Below are positions 14,373 to 23,217 of a DNA stretch of 25,220 bases, one piece after another. Numbering within the stretch: position 1 is the stretch's first letter; every line of letters begins with the position of its first letter. A program made the position numbers and the translations under genes. The stretch is from Chloroflexota bacterium (GTDB lineage Bacteria > Chloroflexota > Dehalococcoidia > UBA3495), in assembly GCA_022563275.1 (NCBI GenBank), contig JADFNR010000033.1, positions 1 to 25,220 on the forward strand. The letters are read 5' to 3'. The notes beneath the pieces were generated by a model that did no database searches, had not been told where the DNA came from, and saw only the letters and a program-made list of their open reading frames with translations.

Positions 14373-14952
14373 CCAGGCTCCTGCCTAGCCGGCTTCAGGG
14401 CTTCTCCCCACGGGTAGGCCAAGAGCCCCGCAAGGGCCGCCGGCATTCCCCGTTGACCGGCGTGTTGATGGGCATGGTCAAGGGGGCGGCGTATTTGATC
14501 TGCGCCGCCAGGCTAATCGCCCTGACAGGTCTCCAAATACCAATCACGGTTGATCAACGAAACAGCCACCAACGGGCCTGAAAGGGCGCCGTTGGTGGCT
14601 GTTTTCCCCCTACGACCGGAGCCGCATCTGGCCACTGGACGGCCCGCCGTGCATTCATTTTGATCCCATAGATACGTCTGCGTGTATCGGGCCTCCAGCC
14701 CAAAAACTCTGGCTGCGGAATAGACCAGCGGGGTCACTGGAACGGCCCCCTTGGGTCAGAGGGCCGGAACGGTTCGCCCTGTCCCGTTGGGCCACTTGGA
14801 GCTTGGAGTTAATGAGTCGAATTGGAACAATGTAGTAGTTCGGAGCGCCCTGGGGACAGGTCTGGAGAGCAGCTTTTTCGCTACTTCCGATCAGTCAACT
14901 GGGCAGCACCGGCACAGGAATTATTACATCTTCGTCCGTTTGAGGGATTTTT
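14373..14952. other. Intergenic region after the chemotaxis cluster
   Basis: No gene is recognised. Besides the terminator at 14561-14605 it holds a second hairpin, GGCGGCG (14485-14491) with CGCCGCC (14503-14509). GAGGG at 14942-14946 is the ribosome site of the next gene. I see no convincing promoter. Confidence 0.5.
14561..14605 (+). terminator. Intrinsic terminator ending the chemotaxis cluster
   Basis: AACAGCCACCAACGG (14561-14575) pairs perfectly with CCGTTGGTGGCTGTT (14589-14603) around a 13-base loop, and a short T run (14602-14605) follows. The 15-pair stem is the strongest terminator-like structure in the window. The T run is short, so efficiency is uncertain. Confidence 0.75.
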
Positions 14953-15351
14953 ATGCTGTGCAAATTCAAGGACTGTGCCAAGTGTAATGGGGATCTGGTG
15001 CTAGATGGAGACGAATGGCGATGCTGGCAATGTGGAACGTACTATTATCCCCGCGAACCGGTGATGGACCTTCCCATGGAATCGCAGATTTCGATACAGG
15101 ACCTTCAAATTGCCGATGGTGAATCCGAGACCCACCGGGTCCGGGCCCGTAGACGCACCATGACCAATATCAATTCGGTAATCATGGCCAAAGAACGCAG
15201 CGAGAATCGCTGGTGGTCCAAGAACCAAGACATCATCGACCGGCTGAAAGAAGGTTATACCGTACGCGACATCTCTGAGTTGGTCGGAAAAGGCCAACGC
15301 CAGATCAGGGGTGTCCAAGAACGGCTTAAAGACATGTCGCTGGCAGCCTAG
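14953..15351 (+). CDS. Small zinc-ribbon and helix-turn-helix protein, putative DNA-binding
   Basis: A 132-residue protein. The N-terminal zinc ribbon has Cys8-x2-Cys11 and Cys24-x2-Cys27 (CAKCNGDLVLDGDEWRCWQC), with an extra Cys3. The middle (about 45-80) has a basic run, RVRARRR. The C-terminal part (about 87-128) looks like a helix-turn-helix of the resolvase or transposase-like type: WWSKNQDIIDRLKEGYTVRDISELVGKG is read in two helices, with IRGVQERL following. GAGGG six bases before the ATG supports the start. It stands alone between terminators and spacers. A small transcription regulator is the best guess; I do not recognise a named family and no target site is evident. Confidence 0.7.
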   Translation: MLCKFKDCAKCNGDLVLDGDEWRCWQCGTYYYPREPVMDLPMESQISIQDLQIADGESETHRVRARRRTMTNINSVIMAKERSENRWWSKNQDIIDRLKEGYTVRDISELVGKGQRQIRGVQERLKDMSLAA

Positions 15352-15736
15352 CTTGCGGTCCGTTTGTCGCTTGGCCGCCCCCTTGTGGCCGGGGAGAAAG
15401 ATCCTAGGCAGATGCATCCTGGGATTCCGGCGATGGGGTCTGTGACCGGGTTCGTGTTTTGATGGAACGATTTGGGTGTCCCGCCCCAGAAGACTATGAA
15501 ATTGATTATCTAAAACGGTCCGGATATTCCGCTCCGATCAGTGTGGGTAAACGGACCGTCGCTACGCCCGCCTCCCAGTGATGCGGGCGACGGCTTTGGA
15601 ACGAGCCTGTCGCATGAGTTGTTTTGGTGCGGCGAAGCTCAGTTCCCGTAACCGGAATAAGACACAACCAGCGAATCGATTTTCGCACGCTTACTCCGCC
15701 ACGATTACCCGACGATTTAACATGAGCGATCCATAG
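15352..15736. other. Intergenic stretch with one hairpin
   Basis: No gene is recognised. CGCCCGC (15565-15571) pairs with GCGGGCG (15583-15589) around an 11-base loop with no T run. A tiny frame ATG-AGC-GAT-CCA-TAG at 15722-15736 ends immediately before the next gene and is probably meaningless. Confidence 0.45.
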
Positions 15737-16198
15737 ATGAATGAGAAGCAGGAATTCCTTGGAAAGATTGATCTTTTCAAGAAAGTGACGCCCAAAGCCC
15801 TCGAAGGTTTAGCTGCCGAGATGAACCTGGTGTACTTCCCCGACGGCCACCTGATTCGGGATTCATCCAGATCTGAGACCTCTGATGATGCTGATCTCGA
15901 AGGCTTGTATATCATCAAATCTGGCGCTGCCAAGGTCACCACTTCCTCTGAGCGTGGCGAGATTGAAGCGGTTATAGCTATCTTGAGGGAGGGCAACTGG
16001 TTTCGAGAAATCAGCCTGATCGACGGGCTTCCTCCGTCGGCGAATGTAACATCCATGAGCACCATGGAATGCTTTTTTCTTCCCCGGCGTGCGTTTCTTG
16101 AGGCATTAGGTGAAAACCCTGAGATTGCGGTGAGCATGCTCCCCCGCTTGGGCAACAGGGTGCGTTCGGCTGACCGGTGGATCTCCCAACTCCTTTAA
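15737..16198 (+). CDS. Cyclic-nucleotide-binding-fold protein, Crp-like, without a DNA-binding domain
   Basis: A 153-residue protein covering one cNMP-binding beta-roll: FLGKIDLFKKVTPKALEGLA opens it, GLYIIKSGAAKVTT (57-70) is a typical strand pair, and a C-terminal helix follows (about 117-150). The phosphate-binding cassette is altered: FREISLIDGLPPSANV (89-104) has Arg90 where the family has Gly, and Pro100 where the conserved phosphate-contacting Arg sits (usual FGExxL...PRSAxV). It therefore probably does not bind cAMP in the usual way. There is no HTH domain, so it is not a transcription factor by itself; a protein-interaction or orphan sensory role is possible. The ribosome site before the ATG is weak. 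Confidence 0.82.
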   Translation: MNEKQEFLGKIDLFKKVTPKALEGLAAEMNLVYFPDGHLIRDSSRSETSDDADLEGLYIIKSGAAKVTTSSERGEIEAVIAILREGNWFREISLIDGLPPSANVTSMSTMECFFLPRRAFLEALGENPEIAVSMLPRLGNRVRSADRWISQLL

Positions 16199-16616
16199 CC
16201 GTCTGTTGGCCCGCTTCATATCCCCTGACACAGTTAACGATTCCATCAGCTTATCACCGCGTCTGAATCAGGCCTTCCCATTAGACAGCCGTCGCCGCCC
16301 GAGGTCCCCAATACTCCGGTAGCGATCTCCCCAACGCCCACTGGCCTCCGATCGATTGCTGCGGCTCCTCAGAGTTTCGATTGTCGTTGATTTTTATGCC
16401 GCAGTTTACTCGTTCAGCCGAGTTTTCAGGCAAGAATGTTTGAGGTAATAGACAACAGCCCGCATGTCGTCCTATACTTGGCCCCTGAATTTTCGTTAGC
16501 CGGCAGTGTCTAACCTGCGGTTCATGGCAGGGCGCTACGGTTCGCCGGCCTGATCATCGGGTGGAGCGTAAAGACTCGATCTCCATTTATTGCTTTCACA
16601 CGCAACTTTAGGGTGA
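16199..16616. other. Intergenic stretch upstream of the hybrid kinase
   Basis: No gene is recognised on either strand. It contains the candidate promoter at 16449-16478. No terminator-like hairpin with a T run was found for the preceding gene. Confidence 0.45.
16449..16478 (+). promoter_or_regulatory. Candidate sigma70-type promoter for the hybrid kinase operon
   Basis: TAGACA (16449-16454) and TATACT (16473-16478) are separated by 18 bases, each one mismatch from consensus, about 140 bases before the kinase start. It is the best box pair I found in this gap. Not tested. Confidence 0.45.
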
Positions 16617-19600
16617 ATGAAGAAAATGGCTGATAAACGATCTGGTACTCACGGCGCCACGGACCCGGATACCGCAACCGATGGGCTCGGCGATAAGCAG
16701 ATCGATATAGATGTTGTCGCTGGATTATTGGATTATCTAGCCCAACCGGACCTGATCGAGGAAAAATATCATAGAATCCTCGCCGAATTGGTGTCGGCAA
16801 CCGGGGCCGACTCTGCGTCCCTACGCATCCGGGATGAGTCCGACGGGACTCTTCGGCGGATAGCCAAGGTGGAAAAACACGGGGACGATGTCCAATTCGT
16901 CCCAGCGAGTCCCCTGGACGATTCAAATACTGAGATCAAGCCCGGCCAAATGCCCTCTAGCGTCGGCTCAAAGATAACCCAACCGATAAACGTAGGCGGT
17001 CAGATTATCGGAGTGGTGTCATTGGAGTCCGCGTACGAGGACCACTTTACTCCGGGCAGGGTCCGCTTCCTTGGCATCATCAGCAACGTCGTTGGGCTGA
17101 CGCTACAACACGGGAAGACCTGGCGGCATCTGCAGGCCAGCCTGAACGAACTGGCTTTTATGGATGAAGTGGCGCGAATCATCACCTCCACTCTGGACAT
17201 TGACGATGTCTACGAGAGATTCGCCGTGGAGCTCCAGAAGCTAGTCCAGTTTGACCGGGTCAACATCATAATTGTCGACCGGGCACAGTTCAGGTACACA
17301 ATCAAATATACTTTTGGCATCAGTATTCCGCATTTATGTGTGGGTGACTCAGGGTCGCTGGCTCAAACTGTCACCGGACGAGTTGTGGAAACCGGCCGCC
17401 CCACCATCTGCAAAGATATCAGCGTAAACGCCGGGTCGCCCATGGAGCAACGCTTCCTGGATGCGGGCCTTCGGTCCTGCATCATGCTTCCGTTGGTCTC
17501 TAAGGGCGTTGTGATTGGGACGTTGGGACTCCGCAGCCGCGGCGTGGGCGCCTATGGAGATCGGGAGCGGGAGATACTGGAGAGGTTGGCCGGACAGATC
17601 GCCCCGGCGGTGGAGAACGCCGGCCTGTATGAGGCCCGTCGGTTGGCGGAGATCGAGGAGCGGCTTCGGGCCGGGCAGATGGAGTCTCTGTTAAACATCG
17701 CCAATATCTTGAGCGGTCCCGGCGCATTCGTAGAAAAATGCAAAACTGCCCTGGAGTGCTTCACTACTTCCCCGGGGGTGAAGACCGCCACCCTGCGGGT
17801 TCCCGTTGGAGATATGGAAGGGATGAAGTTGGTGGCTCAAGCTGGTGGGACATCTGCTTCGGCGCCGCTGGTCTTGTCTCCGGATAGCCTATCTTCCCTG
17901 GTGTTCCAGCGGTCGGAGCTCTTGGTCGTAGATGATTACCAGCGGCATCCCCTCGTCCTCAGGTCCAATCAGACCAGCGAGAACCGGTCCATCATCATGA
18001 TGCCGGTCAAGACCGCAAGCGGCCGGGCCATCGGCCTGGTAAACGTGGCGTCCGTTGAACTGGACTATTTCACCCCGGAGAGGACACGGTACTTTACCGC
18101 TCTGGCAGACGGGATCGGCACGTTGCTGGAGAACGCCGATCTCTACCAACAGATGATATCCGAGCTGGAGCGGCGCCAAAAGACAGAAGAGGCGCTGCGG
18201 GAAAGCGAATCCCGTTTCCGCTCCTTGGCGGAGAACACTGGAGATGTCATCTGGGAACTGGACACCTCCTACCGCTACACTTTCTGCAGCCCCAACATAC
18301 AGGCGCTCACTGGGTATGAAGCCGCCGAGATTATGGGAATGTCTCCCTTCGATTTCATGTCTACCGCGGATTCAATAAGGATGCGGGAGATGTGTGAGGA
18401 ACTGGCCGAAAAGCGGGAGCCATTCCACTTCCTTGAGCACACCATGGTCCACAAGGACGGCAGCCAATCTGTTTTGGAATGCAGCGGCATGCCCGTTTAC
18501 GATAATGCAGGACGTTTTGCCGGTTTCCGCGGCGTTGACCGGGATGTGACCGAACGCAAGGCGGTGGAAGTGAGCCTGCAGAAGGCATCCCAACTGGCCA
18601 CATTGGGCGAACTGGCCTCGGAGATAGCGCATGAGTTGAACAATCCGCTGGCGGCGGTGATGACCTTTGCGCATCTCTTGAAGAGCCAAGAGCTGCCGGG
18701 TGCGGTGGGAGAGGACGTGGAGAAGATCTTCACGGAGGCGCAGCGGGCGGCGAGGGTGGTGCACAATCTATTGGCCTTTGCCCGGCGGCATGAGCCTGAG
18801 AAGAGGTATGTGGACGTGACGGGAGCGGTGAGCCGGGCGTTGTCATTGAAGGCCCGGGACCTGAGCGCCAACAACATAGAGGTGAGGACGGAATACGAGA
18901 GCGGCCTGCCGAAGACGATGGCGGACGAGCACCAGTTGACCCAGGTGTTCTTGAATATAGTGACCAACGCGGACCAGACGATGACGGAGCAGGGTGGAGG
19001 GGGTAGTCTCTGGATCAGGGGCTGGAAAGAGGGAAGGAGCCTGCGCTTTAGTTTCAGGGACGATGGGCCGGGGATAAGCAAGGAGAACCAGGAGAAGGTG
19101 TTCGACCCATTCTTCACGACCAAGAAAGCAGGAGAGGGAACGGGGTTGGGGCTGAGCATGTGCTACCGGATGGTGCGGGCGCACGGAGGGAAGATATGGG
19201 TGGAGAGTGAAGAGGGAGAGGGGACGACGTTCTTTGTGGAGTTGCCGTTGGAGGGGCCGGTGGACGGAGCGGAGGTGGAAGGAGAAGAGGGTGTGGAGAG
19301 TGAGGAAGAGGTGGTGGGGAAGATAAAGGGAAGAAGGATACTGGTGGTGGACGATGAGGCGGTGTTCACGGACCCGTTGTGCCGGATACTTTCGAGGGAG
19401 GGACACGTGGTGGAGGTGGCGAGGGACGGAGAGGAGGCGTGGCAGGCGATAATGCGGAAGAAGTATGAGTGTATATTGATGGATGTGAGGATGCCGGGGA
19501 TGGGTGGGAAGGAACTGTACCGGCGGATAAAGGGGAGTGACGAGGAACTGGCGAAGCGGGTGATATTTGCGACGGGAGACACGCTGAACCCCGAGACGCA

Positions 19601-19700
19601 GGAGTTTTTGGAGAGCACGGGGAACGCGTGGTTGGGGAAGCCGTTCACGGTGGAGGAACTGGAGGAGAAGATACAGGAGTGCCTGGCCCAGGGAGGGTAA
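16617..19700 (+). CDS. Hybrid sensor histidine kinase (three GAF, PAS, HisKA, HATPase, receiver)
   Basis: A 1027-residue cytoplasmic kinase with no membrane segment. It has three GAF-type sensor domains (about 45-165, 178-340, 360-520) joined by helices, and a PAS domain (about 540-650, ending in DVTERKAVE). HisKA has phospho-accepting His672 in EIAHELNNPL. The HATPase domain follows with VFLNIVTNADQTM, DDGPGIS and GTGLGL. The C-terminal receiver has Asp912, Asp913, Asp956 (LMDVRMPGMGG) and Lys1008. All catalytic residues are present. The DNA from about 18600 onward changes to purine-rich, G-ending codons, which splits the gene into two compositional halves. The NarL-type regulator about 100 bases downstream shares that composition and is the likely partner. 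The ligand of the GAF and PAS domains cannot be told. Confidence 0.94.
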   Translation: MKKMADKRSGTHGATDPDTATDGLGDKQIDIDVVAGLLDYLAQPDLIEEKYHRILAELVSATGADSASLRIRDESDGTLRRIAKVEKHGDDVQFVPASPLDDSNTEIKPGQMPSSVGSKITQPINVGGQIIGVVSLESAYEDHFTPGRVRFLGIISNVVGLTLQHGKTWRHLQASLNELAFMDEVARIITSTLDIDDVYERFAVELQKLVQFDRVNIIIVDRAQFRYTIKYTFGISIPHLCVGDSGSLAQTVTGRVVETGRPTICKDISVNAGSPMEQRFLDAGLRSCIMLPLVSKGVVIGTLGLRSRGVGAYGDREREILERLAGQIAPAVENAGLYEARRLAEIEERLRAGQMESLLNIANILSGPGAFVEKCKTALECFTTSPGVKTATLRVPVGDMEGMKLVAQAGGTSASAPLVLSPDSLSSLVFQRSELLVVDDYQRHPLVLRSNQTSENRSIIMMPVKTASGRAIGLVNVASVELDYFTPERTRYFTALADGIGTLLENADLYQQMISELERRQKTEEALRESESRFRSLAENTGDVIWELDTSYRYTFCSPNIQALTGYEAAEIMGMSPFDFMSTADSIRMREMCEELAEKREPFHFLEHTMVHKDGSQSVLECSGMPVYDNAGRFAGFRGVDRDVTERKAVEVSLQKASQLATLGELASEIAHELNNPLAAVMTFAHLLKSQELPGAVGEDVEKIFTEAQRAARVVHNLLAFARRHEPEKRYVDVTGAVSRALSLKARDLSANNIEVRTEYESGLPKTMADEHQLTQVFLNIVTNADQTMTEQGGGGSLWIRGWKEGRSLRFSFRDDGPGISKENQEKVFDPFFTTKKAGEGTGLGLSMCYRMVRAHGGKIWVESEEGEGTTFFVELPLEGPVDGAEVEGEEGVESEEEVVGKIKGRRILVVDDEAVFTDPLCRILSREGHVVEVARDGEEAWQAIMRKKYECILMDVRMPGMGGKELYRRIKGSDEELAKRVIFATGDTLNPETQEFLESTGNAWLGKPFTVEELEEKIQECLAQGG

Positions 19701-19701
19701 G

Positions 19702-19735
19702 GCCCTGGAAGTGGCAAGGGGAGCCCTGGAAGTGG
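19702..19735 (+). repeat. Short direct repeat between kinase and regulator
   Basis: GCCCTGGAAGTGG occurs at 19702-19714 and again at 19723-19735, a 21-base period. A partial third copy, CCCTGGAGG, starts at 19776. It lies in the spacer right after the kinase stop. It could be a replication-slippage product or a small regulatory repeat. Confidence 0.6.
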
Positions 19736-19798
19736 TATAGAGAGGGGCGACGGTCAGGAAAGAACTACAGGAAGACCCTGGAGGGCTAAAGGAAGAAG

Positions 19799-20494
19799 AT
19801 GGTAGAAAGAGCGAAAGGAACGAGGGAGAAGGGAGAGGGCCAGGGTCTGAAAGAGAGAGGTGGGGAAAGGATAAGGATATTGTTGGTGGATGATCACCCG
19901 ATGGTGAGAGAGGGGATGAGGAGGCTGCTGGAAGGGGAAGGTGGGTTTGAAGTGGTGGGGGAGGTGGACAGCGTGGAGGCAGCGTTGGAGGAGTTGGAGA
20001 GGAAGAAGGCGGAGATAGTGGTGATGGACATCCAACTGCCTGGGGTAGACGGAGTGGAGGGGACGAGGCAGATGAAGGCCAGGTATCCGGAGGTGAAGGT
20101 GGTGATAGTGAGCGCGTACGGAGAGGACTACTTGGTGCCGAGCATAGATGCGGGAGCGGACGGGTATCTGCTGAAGACACTGGCGCCGGTGGAGTTGGTG
20201 AAGAGCATGCACCAGGTGGCGATGGGGCAATCGCCGGTGGACGCGGCGTTGACGAGGCACCTGATGAACCAGGCGGCGGCGGGGAAGGGTAAGGCGGGAG
20301 AGAGTCAGCCGACGGAGCGGCAGCAAGAGGTGTTGAAGTTGGTGGCGGACGGGTTGTCGTCCAAGGAGTTGGCGTCGAGGCTGTATATAAGCCAGACGAC
20401 GTTGAAGAGGGAGTTTCGGAACATATTCAATCTGCTGGGGGTGAACGACCGGGCGCACGCGGTGGCGGAGGCCTACCGGCGCAACCTCATCTAG
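19799..20494 (+). CDS. NarL/FixJ-type response regulator
   Basis: A 231-residue transcription regulator. After a charged, Lys/Arg/Glu-rich lead of about 24 residues comes a receiver with Asp31, Asp32, phospho-Asp77 (VVMDIQLPGVDG), Ser105 and Lys126 (LLKTLAP). The C-terminal LuxR-type HTH (about 168-231) reads TERQQEVLKLVADGLSSKELASRLYISQTTLKREFRNIFNLLGVNDR when followed through. It differs from the classical form (usual TVKNHL is TLKREF), as in a variant subfamily. AAAGGA precedes the ATG, but the charged lead is not conserved, so the true start could be further in. The strong purine bias matches the 3' half of the upstream kinase gene. An intrinsic terminator follows. Confidence 0.9.
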   Translation: MVERAKGTREKGEGQGLKERGGERIRILLVDDHPMVREGMRRLLEGEGGFEVVGEVDSVEAALEELERKKAEIVVMDIQLPGVDGVEGTRQMKARYPEVKVVIVSAYGEDYLVPSIDAGADGYLLKTLAPVELVKSMHQVAMGQSPVDAALTRHLMNQAAAGKGKAGESQPTERQQEVLKLVADGLSSKELASRLYISQTTLKREFRNIFNLLGVNDRAHAVAEAYRRNLI

Positions 20495-20582
20495 AGGTCC
20501 AGGTCGGTATGTCCTTACAGTTCGATTAACCAAAGGACCGGGATAGCTGATCCGCTGGACCAAGCGTTTATATAACTGGACC

Positions 20583-20610
20583 GAGGGCTCTTGACAGAGC
20601 CCTCTTTTTT
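20583..20610 (+). terminator. Intrinsic terminator after the NarL-type regulator
   Basis: GAGGGCTC (20583-20590) and GAGCCCTC (20597-20604) form a perfect eight-pair GC-rich stem with a six-base loop, followed directly by six T residues (20605-20610). This is a textbook rho-independent terminator. Confidence 0.93.
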
Positions 20611-20633
20611 GTGCGAATGCCCGGACCACACAA

Positions 20634-20669
20634 GGTCCATTTGGGCCACAGCGCTGGCCCAAATGGACC
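20634..20669. repeat. Perfect 15-base inverted repeat behind the terminator
   Basis: GGTCCATTTGGGCCA (20634-20648) and TGGCCCAAATGGACC (20655-20669) are exact reverse complements with a six-base CAGCGC loop. No T run follows. It lies about 100 bases before the next kinase gene and could be an operator, an mRNA element or a mobile-element remnant. Confidence 0.7.
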
Positions 20670-20772
20670 ATGCCTAGGGCCACGTCAGGTGCGTGATGAG
20701 GTCCACACGCCACTTCGCGAAGAACCAGTTAGGTGAAACAATCGACGCAGATAGTATCTAGGTGAATGGTCC

Positions 20773-23217
20773 ATGATTTCTGGATTCTTGAGCTGGCGGA
20801 CCGGCTGGATCGGCGGGAGCTTGTACCGCAAGTATGTGCTGGTCATCAGTTTATTCGTTGCCGCGGCGTTGCTATTTAGCGGCGGCCTGGACATCTTCTT
20901 CACCTATAAGGACAAATTGGGCAGCATCTCCGATCTGGAGCAAGAGAGGGCTTATTCCGCCGCGTCCAACATAGACATTTTCATTGGAGACGTCCAAAGG
21001 AAGTTAGAGCAGGCGGCTCAAGTGGAATACGAGGACAATGATTCTGGGATGACCGCCCGGGAAGAAGACTACCTGGCCCTGGTCAACCGGGCGGCCGCCA
21101 TCACAAATCTCGGCTATTGGAACTCGATGGGGCAAGAGCGGTTTATGGTGGCCCAATTTAGCCGGGAGACATTTACTAACTACTCTCCACTCGAGGTTGA
21201 GCAGTTACTCATTGGCGCCAAAACTAATGGCACATTTAACGGGCCAGTCTATTTTGACGACGATTCATCCCAGCGTATGACCATTGGGGTAGCCGAACCA
21301 GGGAGCGGAGAAGGTGTTCTGATCGCCGAAGTAGATCTGACCTTCGTTCAGGTGATCATTTCGCAGTTGAGCTTGGACGATTCCGGATGGGCTTACGTGG
21401 TGGACTCCAACGGGACCATCGTTGCCCATCCCGCGAAAGAGCATGTCACGCAGCGGACCAACGTTTTTCACCTACCCCAGGTTCAAGCCGCCATCAAGGA
21501 TGCCGCTATTTCCAACAGCGGCTCCGCCACCGAAAAGGCCGTTACTATTGAAAAAAGCCTCGATGGTCAAACCGTTCTTGCCGCCAGCTATCCCATTTGG
21601 AATTTGGACTGGAATTTACTGGTAGAACGTCCCCGAAGTCAGGCTTTAGCTTCCCTTAAAGGCCCAATCGTCCGCTGCGTATCTCTGTTGGTGGGCGCCA
21701 TCGTTTTGGCGGTCCTGATCAGTTTGATACTAGCCCGGAAGATGGTGTCTCCCATCCAGAAACTAAAGGATGATGCGGACAAACTGGGCCTTGGTTCAAC
21801 TGACGAAGCAGTTGGCCTAGACACCGGTGACGAACTGGATACCGTGGGTCAGGCGCTCACGCGCATGTCCAATCAGGTCAAAGAGTCCTACGAGACATTG
21901 GAAGAGCGGGTGGAACAGCGGACCAAGGAATTGGTCCGGTCCAACGCCAAACTTGAAAGCGAATTGATCGCACGGAAAGAGGCCGAGAGCATCGTCTTCT
22001 TGCATCAGATGGCGATGGAGCATAGTCCGATCGTCGTTTTGATCACCGACGCCGACGCGAATATCGAGTATGTCAATCCCAAGTTCACCGAAGTTACCGG
22101 CTACACCATGGAGGAGGTAGTTGGGAAGAAACCGAATATCTTGCAATCCGGACGCACCAACCGGGAGAAATACGAACGTTTATGGGAAACCATTCGGAAT
22201 GGAGATGAATGGGAAGGGGACCTGTACAACAAACGGAAGGACGGTAAGTTCTATTGGTCACACGAGAAAATCTTGCCGATCAAAGATATCCATGGCATGA
22301 CCACCCATTATTTGGCGGTGGAAGAAGACGTAACAGAAAAAAAGAACGCAGAAGAGATAGCGAAAATAGCGAACCAGCGTCTGGGTGAGATGAACCGGAC
22401 GCTGGAGCAAAGGGTCACTGAGCGGACTTTAGACCTACAGGAGGCAAATGATCGTCTTATCGAGGCCCACGACCAGTTGGTTCGAACAGAAAAACTGGCT
22501 GCCATCGGAGAGATGGCGGCCGGTGTGGCCCACGATCTGCGAAACCCATTGGGAGCGATCAAGAACGCCATCTACTACCTGAACGGAAAGCTGTTCGATA
22601 CCACATTGGCTAAGGAGAACCCTAGGATCCCCGAATTCCTGAAAATAATCGATGACGAGGTCGGCAACTCCAACAAGATCATCACCGATCTGATGGACTT
22701 CGCCCGTATCTCCGCACCCACATTCGAACCGGTCGATCTAGGTGCATTGGTCCAAGATTGCTTGGGCGAGTTTAAGTTGAATGAAGGGATTTATATCAAT
22801 ATCCAGGACAGCCACCAAGGAGACCAGATGCAGGTGCAGGCCGATGGCCGGCAATTGCACCGTGTTTTCCAGAATCTGATTCAGAACGCCCAAGACGCCA
22901 TGCCGGACGGCGGCGTGATCACCGTCAGCACCAAAGAGAACGCTGGCTTCGCGGAGGTAGCGGTGTCGGATATCGGGGGAGGCATAAAGCCAGAACACCT
23001 AGGCAAGGTATTCGATCCATTATTCACCACAAAGACCAAGGGCACCGGGCTGGGTCTGGCCGTTTGCCATCAGATAGTAGCCAGACACGGCGGAATGATA
23101 GAAGTGAAAAGTCGGCCGGGCGAGGGAGCCGTTTTCAAGGTGAAGTTGCCCGTAACCGCCCATGAGGACCGCGTGCGAGGGGGTATGGCGCAGGAGGCAT
23201 TGAATGCAAGCTCATGA
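20773..23217 (+). CDS. Membrane sensor histidine kinase (Cache, HAMP, PAS, HisKA, HATPase)
   Basis: An 814-residue inner-membrane kinase. TM1 is about 21-43 (YVLVISLFVAAALLFSGG). An extracytoplasmic dCache-like sensor covers about 45-295, with the typical GWAYVVDSNGTIVAHP (about 206-221) and YPIWNLDWNLLVERP. TM2 is about 299-321, HAMP about 320-372, followed by a coiled coil. PAS lies at about 410-520 (IEYVNPKFTEVTGYT, then VEEDVTEKK). A second coiled coil leads to HisKA with His587 (GVAHDLRNPLGAIKN) and HATPase with FQNLIQNAQDAMP, GGGIKP and GTGLGLAV. It has no own receiver; the receiver gene behind it overlaps its end by 14 bases and is the obvious partner. Cache domains usually bind small external metabolites. 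The first ATG is taken; no strong ribosome site is seen. Confidence 0.94.
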   Translation: MISGFLSWRTGWIGGSLYRKYVLVISLFVAAALLFSGGLDIFFTYKDKLGSISDLEQERAYSAASNIDIFIGDVQRKLEQAAQVEYEDNDSGMTAREEDYLALVNRAAAITNLGYWNSMGQERFMVAQFSRETFTNYSPLEVEQLLIGAKTNGTFNGPVYFDDDSSQRMTIGVAEPGSGEGVLIAEVDLTFVQVIISQLSLDDSGWAYVVDSNGTIVAHPAKEHVTQRTNVFHLPQVQAAIKDAAISNSGSATEKAVTIEKSLDGQTVLAASYPIWNLDWNLLVERPRSQALASLKGPIVRCVSLLVGAIVLAVLISLILARKMVSPIQKLKDDADKLGLGSTDEAVGLDTGDELDTVGQALTRMSNQVKESYETLEERVEQRTKELVRSNAKLESELIARKEAESIVFLHQMAMEHSPIVVLITDADANIEYVNPKFTEVTGYTMEEVVGKKPNILQSGRTNREKYERLWETIRNGDEWEGDLYNKRKDGKFYWSHEKILPIKDIHGMTTHYLAVEEDVTEKKNAEEIAKIANQRLGEMNRTLEQRVTERTLDLQEANDRLIEAHDQLVRTEKLAAIGEMAAGVAHDLRNPLGAIKNAIYYLNGKLFDTTLAKENPRIPEFLKIIDDEVGNSNKIITDLMDFARISAPTFEPVDLGALVQDCLGEFKLNEGIYINIQDSHQGDQMQVQADGRQLHRVFQNLIQNAQDAMPDGGVITVSTKENAGFAEVAVSDIGGGIKPEHLGKVFDPLFTTKTKGTGLGLAVCHQIVARHGGMIEVKSRPGEGAVFKVKLPVTAHEDRVRGGMAQEALNASS

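Noticed and set aside
18843..20180. Long open frame of 445 codons on the minus strand
   Set aside because: It is Ser/Pro/Leu/His-rich and low in complexity, opposite a conserved kinase and regulator. The purine bias of the plus strand removes stops on the minus strand, which explains it.
19754..20713. Open frame of 319 codons on the minus strand
   Set aside because: Also antisense to the NarL-type regulator, His/Arg/Leu-rich, crosses the terminator, and has no recognisable domain.
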